DNA of 39,085 nucleotides, taken from assembly GCF_001509555.1 (NCBI RefSeq), contig NZ_LMAS01000007.1:171781-210865 (forward strand). The letters run 5' to 3'. The notes below the pieces were generated by a model. The model worked only from the letters and a program-made list of their open reading frames with translations. It was not told the origin of the DNA and did no database searches. The DNA comes from Bacillus sp. FJAT-29937. Lineage in GTDB: Bacteria > Bacillota > Bacilli > Bacillales > Cytobacillaceae. Below are positions 1-7,935 of the stretch, one piece after another. Made by a program: the position numbers and the translations under genes. Positions within the stretch are counted from its first letter, which is position 1. Every line of letters starts with the position of its first letter.

Positions 1-3000
1 TGCCCATTTTTTCTCAACAATCGGATTATTATCAATAACTTCAACATCAACGTCAATTTCAGTGTTTACAGGATCTAATCGAGAAGGAGTTAAAGTGATT
101 TCCGGCTTTTCTTTATCAATATTGTTGATCTCGGTTGAACCAATTTCCGATGTATTTCCTGCTTCATCAATACCGCGAGCTTCTACTAAACTATTTTCAG
201 AAACAGTTATAGGGTCAGTATAAGGAAGCCATGCCCCGCCGTTTAATCTATATTCCTTTACACTTGAATCATTTGAATAAGTAATAGAAACCTTTACATT
301 TGAATTTGTGACAGTAGAATTGTCAACAGCTAGAATCGGTTGATCTGGAGCTACCTTATCGATATTATTAATGGCTATATTTGTTTCTGCAGACCAGTTA
401 CCCGCTGCGTCTTGAGAACGTGCAAAGACCGTACTGTTTTCGGACAAAATGACTGGAGCAGTATAGCTTTCCCATATTCCGTCCTCTCCGATTTTATATT
501 GTTTAACCGTTGCATCCCCAGGAAAGCCTATGGAAACACTAACATTTTGGTTAGTAGGCAGAGTATTGGATAATGTAAAAGTTGCGTTTGCAGGTGGACT
601 TTTGTCGATATTGTTTATACTTAAATTTGTTTCGTCAGAATAGTTGCCTGCTGCGTCTTTCGAACGGGCAAAGACCGTTGTATTTTCAGAGATTGCAATT
701 GCAGACTGATAAGTAGACCATGCCCCTGTTCCGATTTTATATTCCCGTAACACTGCATCGTCTGGGTACGTAATAGTCACTAATACTTCTTTATTTGTTG
801 GTTCGGTAGTATTTACTATAATGGTCGCATTGGCCGGTTTATCCATATCAATGTTGGAAACAGTTATAATTTCGATTGTTTCGTTCCCAGCCGAATCCTT
901 TGCATAAACTGTATAATCTCCGTTGTCCGATACAATAAATTGATTGTTATCTACCTGTGTGCCACTAGTTACAAAGAATGTTTTATCTTTTGTCCCTTTC
1001 GCCCATTTTTGTGAAACAATTGAGTTTTTATCATCTACATCAACATTCACATGAATGGCCGTGTTTATTGGAACAATTGTTTCAGGCGTTAAAGTAATAA
1101 CCGGCGCTTCCATATCAATATTGCTAATTTGAATGGTATTAATTGTTTCATTCCCAGCCGAATCCTTCGCATACACAGTATAGACGGCATTTTCACTGAC
1201 ATTGAACGAATTTCCTACAATGTCCATTCCATTTGTAGCAAAATAACCGACCGATTGATTACCTTTCGCCCATTTTTTTGAAACAATTGGATTATTATCG
1301 TTAATCTCAACATTAATCAAGATCTCTTGATTGATTGGCTCTGTTTTATTCGGTGAAAGGGTAATCACAGGTGCAATACTATCAATATTATTAACTGTAA
1401 AACTTGTTTCCTTGGATAAATTTCCTGCTTCATCTTTCGAACGAGCAAAGACGGTATTGTTGGATGATAAGATTAGCGGACTTGTATAGGCGGTCCAAGT
1501 TCCCCCAGCACCAATTTTGTATTCTTTTACTACAGCCTCGCCAGGATAATTAATCGTTAATGTTACATCGTCTTTCGTAGCATCAGTTGTTGAAGCATTA
1601 AAAGTCGCATCTGCAGGTGGTTCTGTATCAATGTTTGTTACATTTAAAGTACCTTCTGTTGAAATATTGCCTGCTTCATCGATCGCGCGAGCTTTAATAA
1701 TTCCGTTATCAGTCATAATAATAGGAGCAGAATAAGTCTCCCAAGCCGCACCGTTTACGCTATATTGCTTAATAGATCCATCTTGCGGATATGTAATGGT
1801 AACTTCTACATTCCCATTGGTTATAGCAGTCGTTGATGCTGAGAGCGTTGGTTCATTTGGGGCAACTCGATCAATATTTGCGATAGATATTGAACTTTCG
1901 GCAGACATATTATTTGCAGCATCCGTACTTCTAGCTTTTACTGTTACATTATCAGTAATCGTTAAAGGAGATGAATAGGATGTCCACGCGCCGCCGTTTA
2001 TACTGTATTGTTTTGTCGTGGCGTCTCCAGGATAATTGATTGTTAATGTTATATTTTCTTTTGTAGGTGAAGTTATGCTTGGTGAAAAGGTTGCTGCAAC
2101 CGGCGCAACTTTATCAATATTATTAATCGTAATCGTTTTAACCGTTGCATTTCCCGCCGCATCTTTCGCATATACAGTATATGTACCGTTCGAAGTAACA
2201 ACAAAGGAAGTATCTAGGACTGTTCCATTTGAAGCGAAGTAAGCGACATTTTGATTTCCCACTGCCCACTTCTTTTCAGAAACCGCAGATGCTGAATCAG
2301 TAATATTTGCTGTCACTGTTACATTTTGGTTCGTTATTCCTGTTATATTTGGGGTTAAACTAATCGATGGCGGTGTTACATCTAAGATCTTTCCATTAAA
2401 CTTGTGTCCATTTACAAGAGCGTATGTTTTAGCTGGTGATGGATCAGCACCATTAATGTTTAAATTAGTAGATACTGCTTGGTTGTACTCAAAAGCTCCT
2501 TCTCCTACAGTTGTAGTAGCACTTGGAATATTTACTGTTGTTATCATATTTGAACCAAACGCACCATCTTGAATTGATTGCACGGTACTCGGAATGGAGA
2601 CCGTAGTTAAGTCATTATAATTAAACGCGTAAAGTCCAATATCTGTAATTCCGCTTGAAAGCGTTAATGTTTTCATTTCGTTACCATAAAATGCAAACAT
2701 TTCGATAACTTTAAGTGTTCCAGGAACAGTCAGGTTTTGAATGTTATTATTAGCAAAAGCAAACATACCAATAGTCTTGAGATTACCTGGGATAGTTAAG
2801 CTATTCAATAGATTCCCATGAAATGCATAATCACCTATCTTTGTAACACTAGTAGGTATCGTAATTTTATCTAATGCTGAGCTATAAAACGCCCTATTTT
2901 CAATGGTCGTAACGGAGTTAGGTATCGTTACTTGTCCTAAATATTTCTCTTCAAAGGCACTTTCACCTATTACTCTTACTGGATATCCCGCTATAGAGCT

Positions 3001-3267
3001 TGGTATAACCGGATGAAGATAACTGACCCCCCTATACCCCGTTATTGTAACGGCGCCATTGCTTACAATATATTCAAAATCACCATGAACTGCTGCTTCA
3101 GCTTTTTGTTCTTCTTTGCTGGGTAAAATGATTTCAAGTGCACCTGTTACCCCAAGGCTTCCTACTAATGAACTCGCTACAACGACCTTTGCAGCAGGAT
3201 TTCTTAATACATTGGTAGTAGGATTTTTTTTCTTTTTTACCTGTCTTACTTTTTCTTCTGGTTGCAT
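1..3267 (-). CDS. Giant surface protein: BspA-like leucine-rich repeats plus Ig-like repeats (partial, C-terminus off window)
   Basis: The reading frame is open from the ATG at 3267 to the left edge (1089 codons) and is preceded by a good ribosome binding site (GGAGGAG at about 3273-3279). The N-terminus has a basic stretch (VRQVKKKKNP) followed by a hydrophobic segment at about residues 25-49, consistent with an extended secretion signal. Residues about 90-265 hold around eight BspA/LRR_5-type repeats with the pattern IG..AF...L..LTIP. From about residue 290 at least ten Ig-like repeats follow, each ending in N-I-D. They fall into two classes: about 81-83 residues (Y-K-I-G...W..Y..P....FARS-D-AGN, OmpL47/chitobiase-C-like) and about 89 residues (KWAKGNQ...YTVYAKDSAGN). 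The gene follows the pseudopilin genes by 54 bp with no terminator between, so it is probably the last gene of the pilus operon. Role as adhesin or aggregation factor is inference; any cell-wall anchor lies outside the window. Confidence 0.9.
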   Translation of the reverse strand, partial: MQPEEKVRQVKKKKNPTTNVLRNPAAKVVVASSLVGSLGVTGALEIILPSKEEQKAEAAVHGDFEYIVSNGAVTITGYRGVSYLHPVIPSSIAGYPVRVIGESAFEEKYLGQVTIPNSVTTIENRAFYSSALDKITIPTSVTKIGDYAFHGNLLNSLTIPGNLKTIGMFAFANNNIQNLTVPGTLKVIEMFAFYGNEMKTLTLSSGITDIGLYAFNYNDLTTVSIPSTVQSIQDGAFGSNMITTVNIPSATTTVGEGAFEYNQAVSTNLNINGADPSPAKTYALVNGHKFNGKILDVTPPSISLTPNITGITNQNVTVTANITDSASAVSEKKWAVGNQNVAYFASNGTVLDTSFVVTSNGTYTVYAKDAAGNATVKTITINNIDKVAPVAATFSPSITSPTKENITLTINYPGDATTKQYSINGGAWTSYSSPLTITDNVTVKARSTDAANNMSAESSISIANIDRVAPNEPTLSASTTAITNGNVEVTITYPQDGSIKQYSVNGAAWETYSAPIIMTDNGIIKARAIDEAGNISTEGTLNVTNIDTEPPADATFNASTTDATKDDVTLTINYPGEAVVKEYKIGAGGTWTAYTSPLILSSNNTVFARSKDEAGNLSKETSFTVNNIDSIAPVITLSPNKTEPINQEILINVEINDNNPIVSKKWAKGNQSVGYFATNGMDIVGNSFNVSENAVYTVYAKDSAGNETINTIQISNIDMEAPVITLTPETIVPINTAIHVNVDVDDKNSIVSQKWAKGTKDKTFFVTSGTQVDNNQFIVSDNGDYTVYAKDSAGNETIEIITVSNIDMDKPANATIIVNTTEPTNKEVLVTITYPDDAVLREYKIGTGAWSTYQSAIAISENTTVFARSKDAAGNYSDETNLSINNIDKSPPANATFTLSNTLPTNQNVSVSIGFPGDATVKQYKIGEDGIWESYTAPVILSENSTVFARSQDAAGNWSAETNIAINNIDKVAPDQPILAVDNSTVTNSNVKVSITYSNDSSVKEYRLNGGAWLPYTDPITVSENSLVEARGIDEAGNTSEIGSTEINNIDKEKPEITLTPSRLDPVNTEIDVDVEVIDNNPIVEKKWA

Positions 3268-3321
3268 ATTTAGCTCCTCCTAGTTATCTCAAACAAAAAT
3301 AGATATGCAGGACACGATTCC

Positions 3322-4305
3322 TTATCGAACATTTAGACAAGACTTTTCTGTATACCCCGCTCTTGCTGCTTCTTTCTTATTTGGATAAATTTCTTCAACT
3401 ACATATGGGAAACCACATGACTTGTTAAAAAATATCTTCTGACCATCCACTATTGCGGCATGAATCACGTCAGCCTTAAACAATCGGCTCCCTGCAAGTG
3501 CATACTGGTTAAATGTGCCTTCTCCGCGCTCATACGGGTAACCCTGGAAAAACGTAAAAATGCTAATATCATCTATGGTGTTGTACCAATCCTCTTGCGG
3601 AATAAGAGGTAAGGTGAATTTATAAGTAATGCCTAATTGCTTCGTATAAACGTTGTGTTCGTTGATGTAGTAGGCCAATTCATTCTGAAAGGTATTGACG
3701 ATGGTATCTCTCCTAATTTGGTTGAATTGAACTGGATCGTGAAGGAGCGGGATGGTTACATCATTTTTAATCCATTCCCTTTTCCCCTTCACCCACTCTT
3801 TAATATCAGCGTCATAGACCATGACATAATCATCTAAAGTAAAACTGATCACATTTCCTTCATTGTCATGATAGGAAAATGGAATTTTAGGCAGCCAAAC
3901 TCTTTTTAACTCCTTATGTCCTTCTCCATTGATGATTTCTTGATATACATTTAGAAGGGCTCCATCATAGTCAAGAATGGCAAATACCGGAACATAGCGA
4001 GCCATAAGGTCTTTTGTAACCTCATCCTTAACGTCAAAGTTGAGTGCTAAACTATGTATAAATGTGTCAAAGGCAGGCTCAGGATTCACACGATTAAATT
4101 TCATAGAATCATAGCCTGCCTCTTGGTTTGGTTTAACATTTAATCTGAGCTGATCAATGGCATCATGGCTGGCTATGGTCATTGCTCCCTCATATTGATG
4201 ATTGAGTTTGGCAAAAGCATTGGTATCTTCAGAACGCCATTGAGAAAACACTAATAAAGGCAGCACGATAATAATAAAGATGATGGCAAAATCAGTAGTC
4301 TTCAT
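3322..4305 (-). CDS. Single-TM pilus-operon protein of unknown family
   Basis: 327 residues. A short N-terminus (MKTTDFA) is followed by one hydrophobic segment (residues about 7-21) and a long soluble, presumably extracytoplasmic, domain. The C-terminus contains two cysteines (SCGFP and KSCLNV) that could form a disulfide outside the cell. The start overlaps the upstream 185-residue gene by 14 bp, so the two are translationally coupled. The architecture (tiny cytoplasmic head, one TM, large exterior domain) and the position behind the pilin gene suggest a minor pseudopilin or pilus tip/assembly factor of a Tad-like machine. I do not recognise a named family. Confidence 0.8.
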   Translation of the reverse strand: MKTTDFAIIFIIIVLPLLVFSQWRSEDTNAFAKLNHQYEGAMTIASHDAIDQLRLNVKPNQEAGYDSMKFNRVNPEPAFDTFIHSLALNFDVKDEVTKDLMARYVPVFAILDYDGALLNVYQEIINGEGHKELKRVWLPKIPFSYHDNEGNVISFTLDDYVMVYDADIKEWVKGKREWIKNDVTIPLLHDPVQFNQIRRDTIVNTFQNELAYYINEHNVYTKQLGITYKFTLPLIPQEDWYNTIDDISIFTFFQGYPYERGEGTFNQYALAGSRLFKADVIHAAIVDGQKIFFNKSCGFPYVVEEIYPNKKEAARAGYTEKSCLNVR

Positions 4306-4849
4306 TTAAAACCATCCCCCCATATGGAATGGAGATCACAACATCATTTCCTCCGAGACCACCAGTTAGGAAGTCAAACAACATAGTAGCTTTGGTTTTC
4401 GTCATGTTTTCTACATGAACCGAAAAGAAGTCCCCTGCTGTTAGTTTGTACATTCGCTGTTCTTTAGGTGTTGGCGAGGATTCATCAAATAAGAAGGGGT
4501 GAATCTGCTCCCAATAATACTCGTCAAAATCCACTACATATTGATTGGTAAAAGAAGCGGGATTGGTAGGATCCGTATAAACAGGTGTGTAAATCTTCTT
4601 TTCATGAACAATTTCTGTTCGATACAAAATCGAACCCGAACCCACCGTTAAATCCCTTTGAAAATCTTCATACATTTGTGGGGTTATATACCCTTTTGTT
4701 CTAACATTATCAACAAATTTTGTTACGGCCTGATAAGCTACTTGATAGGCTAAATCATCTTGTTTTTGATAGCTTTGATAGGTAGGCACATAGTAGAGAA
4801 GTAAAACAGCTAATATAACCGTAACGACCTTAGAAATAGGATTCGGCAC
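4292..4849 (-). CDS. Pseudopilin-like single-TM protein
   Basis: 185 residues with a GTG start at 4849 and ribosome binding site AAGGAGCG 7 nt upstream. The N-terminus (MPNPISK) leads into a hydrophobic helix (VVTVILAVLLLYYVP) and then a charged soluble domain. This is the layout of a type IV pseudopilin or TadE/TadF-type protein, although no classical G/E prepilin cleavage site is obvious. It overlaps the downstream 327-residue gene and follows the 123-residue gene by 19 bp. The name rests on layout and context, not on a recognised family. Confidence 0.78.
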   Translation of the reverse strand: MPNPISKVVTVILAVLLLYYVPTYQSYQKQDDLAYQVAYQAVTKFVDNVRTKGYITPQMYEDFQRDLTVGSGSILYRTEIVHEKKIYTPVYTDPTNPASFTNQYVVDFDEYYWEQIHPFLFDESSPTPKEQRMYKLTAGDFFSVHVENMTKTKATMLFDFLTGGLGGNDVVISIPYGGMVLNEDY

Positions 4850-4868
4850 AATAGACGCTCCTTTTCGT

Positions 4869-5240
4869 TTATTGCTGTGTAAAGACTATTTTTGAGACTC
4901 GCCCTGTATGTGTAAACACAAAGCTTTTGGCGTAACGGGCATTTAGTGAAACAGCGTTTTGGTGTTGTATCACATCTGCTTCACTCTGAAACAAGCGACC
5001 ATTGACTTCAATGGGAATGTTTTCGTTGCTTAGCCGATACAGTTTAGCCACGACTTGATCGCCTGACCATGTAACCTCTTCAGGTATCTGAGTATCCTCT
5101 ATAAATACAGTGGCAGCAGATGGAACAAGCTCAAAAGTATCTGGCCAATCGGTCATAGACCAAAATGTATAGGCTAAGGCTGTGGTAGTAATTAATACGG
5201 CGAATACAAAGTCCATATAAGATTCAACGAATTTTGACAT
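4869..5240 (-). CDS. Small pseudopilin-like single-TM protein
   Basis: 123 residues. N-terminal MSKFVESYMD precedes a hydrophobic helix (FVFAVLITTTALAYTFW) and a soluble beta-rich tail ending FTHTGRVSKIVFTQQ. It lies directly downstream of the main pilin gene. The start is unusual: the 20 nt before the ATG contain no Shine-Dalgarno sequence. A purine-rich AGAAGGGAGAG lies further upstream, separated from the ATG by a GC-rich hairpin (see the hairpin feature), which may bring it close to the start. Probably a minor pilin. Confidence 0.75.
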   Translation of the reverse strand: MSKFVESYMDFVFAVLITTTALAYTFWSMTDWPDTFELVPSAATVFIEDTQIPEEVTWSGDQVVAKLYRLSNENIPIEVNGRLFQSEADVIQHQNAVSLNARYAKSFVFTHTGRVSKIVFTQQ

Positions 5241-5247
5241 ATAGAAA

Positions 5248-5280
5248 TGCGGGGACGCGGTTTAAGCGCCCCCTCTCCCT
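5248..5280 (-). promoter_or_regulatory. GC-rich hairpin between pilin and next gene; possible structure-bridged ribosome binding site
   Basis: On the minus strand GGGGGCGC pairs with GCGTCCCC (8 bp, one G-U) around a 7-nt loop TTAAACC. It has no U-tract, so it is not a terminator. The only Shine-Dalgarno-like sequence for the gene starting at 5240 (AGAAGGGAGA) is directly 5' of the stem. Folding the stem leaves about 10 nt between the helix and the ATG. It may also stabilise the upstream pilin mRNA end. Confidence 0.55.
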
Positions 5281-5301
5281 TCTCACATTTAATGAAAAAG
5301 A

Positions 5302-5763
5302 TTAGTTTTGAATAAATTCGATTGCACGAATAACACTGTTGCTATCACGGACAATATTAGCTTTGAACATACCGCTTGGATTGATATATTCAGTTTTTGT
5401 AGAAATATTTATATTTTCGGGTTTACCGGCTGTTGTAATAGAGTTTCCGTTACTTGAAACAGTATTGTAGTACCAGTTATCAGAACCGCGACCAGTCACA
5501 ACATGAATACCGATGTTTCCAGCTTCCGCTTCTGCTTGGAATTTACGGATAGCATTGACAACTTGAGATCCGGAAATAGTCGTGTTATCAAAGATTAAAT
5601 ACTTTTGATCTTTTAATTCAGTAGTAGTTGCGCTGAAATCCGTTGTTGCTGACTTTGCTGCTTCTGTTGCAGGGCTGAATACGTTTACGGCAATCATAAT
5701 CAGTGCCAAAATTAGAAATAGTGAAGCTCCAAACCCTAGTGCTTTGACTGTACTTTGTTCCAT
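5302..5763 (-). CDS. Major pilin-like protein of the Tad-like system
   Basis: 153 residues, with ribosome binding site AAAGGAGAG 9 nt from the ATG. A 10-residue polar head is followed by a hydrophobic helix (ASLFLILALIMIAVNVF), an Ala/Thr-rich linker and a globular domain containing the stretch YLIFDNTTISGSQVVNAI. Length and layout suit a pilin-like subunit. Firmicute Tad-like loci carry similar proteins of this type next to TadB/TadC genes (from memory). A long leader (96 nt) with a small inverted repeat separates it from the membrane platform gene upstream, and a GC-rich hairpin follows. Both fit differential expression of an abundant subunit within an operon. No classic prepilin peptidase site is evident. 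Confidence 0.72.
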   Translation of the reverse strand: MEQSTVKALGFGASLFLILALIMIAVNVFSPATEAAKSATTDFSATTTELKDQKYLIFDNTTISGSQVVNAIRKFQAEAEAGNIGIHVVTGRGSDNWYYNTVSSNGNSITTAGKPENINISTKTEYINPSGMFKANIVRDSNSVIRAIEFIQN

Positions 5764-5814
5764 TACTTAAATCTCTCCTTTGATTTTGAAAGTTATTTTT
5801 TTATATAGGCATAA

Positions 5815-5831
5815 ACAAGTCGTTCGACTTG
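5815..5831 (-). repeat. Short inverted repeat in the leader of the pilin gene
   Basis: CAAGTCGTTCGACTTG at 5816-5831 can form a 6-bp stem with a 4-nt loop in either strand. The first T-run on the minus-strand transcript is about 20 nt downstream, so it is a poor intrinsic terminator. It may be a processing or pausing site between the platform gene and the pilin gene. Confidence 0.35.
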
Positions 5832-5859
5832 GTGATGCTAAAGCTTTTTTCTCAAATTC

Positions 5860-7935
5860 TTATTGAATACGTAGCAGCATATCCTGCGAATTTTCGACAC
5901 TTAAATATATGAGGGGGACAACTAAGTAAAGGAATGTTAAGGCATAAACAGGAGCCATCCCTAACCTATTTGCCCATACACTCTTTGAGTTAAGGGAACG
6001 TTGGTTGGCTTCTTGACGCTGTTCTAGGTAGAATTGCCTCTCCATATCGATGTCGTCAAAAGATTCTTTTATGGAAATGCGAACGATCGCTAATTTTAAT
6101 CGTTCAATGATTTGTTGGAATGGCTCAAAACTAATCCGCTCCCCTAATTTATCTAGTGCTTCTTCTGGACCTGCATCGTAAACTTGGAGGGCTTCCGAGA
6201 TAGGTTCTTTGAACACCACACCGAAACGCTCTAACCACGTCAAAAGAATGTACACACTCATACGGTCAAATTCTCTTAAAATACTAATAAGAACTAGATA
6301 TTGGTGTACCTCATTTTCCATATCCTTATACCGTAAGAGCTTTTGGAACCGTAGAACCCAAACAGGTACACACCAGGCAATGAAGGCAAGACCAAATGCT
6401 ACTAATACTTCCCACCATTTAATAAAGGAATCTTTTACAATTAGCCATTTGCCGATGATACGTTCTGAAGCCAACTTCACCTGTCTGTCGCTAACATCTT
6501 GGATCCCCATCTGTTCAGCTACATAGGCATGTACCCTTTCTGGAGTAAGCCCCTCCATTTTTTGAATATCCTCGATCACTTTTCTATCAAAAACTGTCAT
6601 TTCTTCAAATGCCTTTTGGTCATCTTCTGTTACCTTTCCGGCAAACAATGATTGAGGAACAACATTATAAAGTATGGATTGCTTTTCCCGAGCATGAGCA
6701 TAGATGAATCCACTTACTAGGAGAACAACTACTCCTATTCCTAACACCATTCTTTGTAAAGTCAGCCATTCCATTTTGAGCTGTGAGTTGGCGTCTTTTA
6801 TTAGTTGGGATAACTTAAAGTGTTCTTTTGTAAATGGGTCGGGTGTAAAAGCAATGGTCAATTTCTTCAAAAATGGTACTTTCTCTAATAACCACTTTTC
6901 CCATTGAAATCGCTTGATCGTTGTATTGTGCTTTGCTTCATTCACTTCACGCATCTTTCGAATTAATAGGTAAGATAGCAACGCAATGCTATACACCAAT
7001 ACTTCTGCAAGAAATCCAATACGAGATTTGTAGAATGTCTGCATAACCGGGAAAGTAGTATTAGCCCAATTCTGAATAGGTAAAGCAAAGAATATCGGTA
7101 CTAATGCTAAGGCACTAAGCCCACGCATCTGATAAGAAAGCTTGGAACGGTATAACATTTCAGCGTTCAATTCTTGGTTAACGCTTGTAAGACCACGGAT
7201 AAAGGCACTTCCCCTTTTTTCGTCAAAGACATCACCTTGGTCTTTTACTAAAACCGCTAGACCAGCTATAACACGTAGGAATCGACTTGGTGCTACTTCT
7301 TCGTATTTGGCTAGTTCCCCTTCAGGATCTATGCCTGTAAGAATCGAGTAAATACGGTTAGCCTGTACTTTCATTTCGGGACCAACAAACTGAATAGATT
7401 CAAAAACAGCCTCATCCACCATTTTGGTTTGCTGATAGTAATAACGAACCCGATTATTAAACTCTTTGAGTTGATTAAGAAGTCTCGCCTCTACTCGGTA
7501 TACGAAAAAGTCAATAAGTACACCTGATAGGAATAAAACCCCTAAGAACACCCAAAAAACAACGAGCCATCCTGGTCTAAAGGCTAGTAAGCCTAAGATG
7601 ATAACGGTAAATAAACCTAAAATCGCAAAAATAATTCTCATGACTTCTCCGCGTAAAGCGTACTCGTCATAAACTGCTAACGTTTCAATCCTTGTCCGAA
7701 TACGTAAAACAAAATTTTTCAGGAGCGGGATCCGTAGTGCCCGATTATATGCACGCTGAGAAAATAGATTGTATTTCGTTTTCCAACTAGAGACTGCCGC
7801 TCCGTACTCCACTGAAATAGCTGTATTGGTTTTCTTTTTGGCTTGATATCGCATAAAGAGGTAAGCAGCAAACATAATGCCAAATCCTGCAAGGGCGATA
7901 TACATTAAAATATCCATCATGCCGCTGTCCCCCAT
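5860..7935 (-). CDS. TadB-TadC fused inner-membrane platform protein (two T2SF/GspF-like halves)
   Basis: 691 residues, about twice the length of a single TadB or TadC. The N-terminal half has a TM at residues about 7-27, a paired TM at about 100-145 and a TM near residue 270. The C-terminal half repeats the pattern with TMs near 395 (VLGIGVVVLLVSGFIYA), 500 (VLVAFGLAFIAWCVPVWVL) and at the end (YALTFLYLVVPLIYL). Cytoplasmic helical segments between them resemble T2SF domains. In Tad systems TadB and TadC form the membrane platform that couples the TadA ATPase to pilin assembly. The start ATG at 7935 has GTGGAG upstream and overlaps the tadA-like gene by 19 bp, which implies coupling. Confidence 0.8.
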   Translation of the reverse strand: MGDSGMMDILMYIALAGFGIMFAAYLFMRYQAKKKTNTAISVEYGAAVSSWKTKYNLFSQRAYNRALRIPLLKNFVLRIRTRIETLAVYDEYALRGEVMRIIFAILGLFTVIILGLLAFRPGWLVVFWVFLGVLFLSGVLIDFFVYRVEARLLNQLKEFNNRVRYYYQQTKMVDEAVFESIQFVGPEMKVQANRIYSILTGIDPEGELAKYEEVAPSRFLRVIAGLAVLVKDQGDVFDEKRGSAFIRGLTSVNQELNAEMLYRSKLSYQMRGLSALALVPIFFALPIQNWANTTFPVMQTFYKSRIGFLAEVLVYSIALLSYLLIRKMREVNEAKHNTTIKRFQWEKWLLEKVPFLKKLTIAFTPDPFTKEHFKLSQLIKDANSQLKMEWLTLQRMVLGIGVVVLLVSGFIYAHAREKQSILYNVVPQSLFAGKVTEDDQKAFEEMTVFDRKVIEDIQKMEGLTPERVHAYVAEQMGIQDVSDRQVKLASERIIGKWLIVKDSFIKWWEVLVAFGLAFIAWCVPVWVLRFQKLLRYKDMENEVHQYLVLISILREFDRMSVYILLTWLERFGVVFKEPISEALQVYDAGPEEALDKLGERISFEPFQQIIERLKLAIVRISIKESFDDIDMERQFYLEQRQEANQRSLNSKSVWANRLGMAPVYALTFLYLVVPLIYLSVENSQDMLLRIQ

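Noticed and set aside
340..2242. Plus-strand open frames in the first 2.3 kb
   Set aside because: They lie antisense to the repeat-rich surface protein frame, which is open over the whole region with clear repeats; they have no ribosome binding sites.
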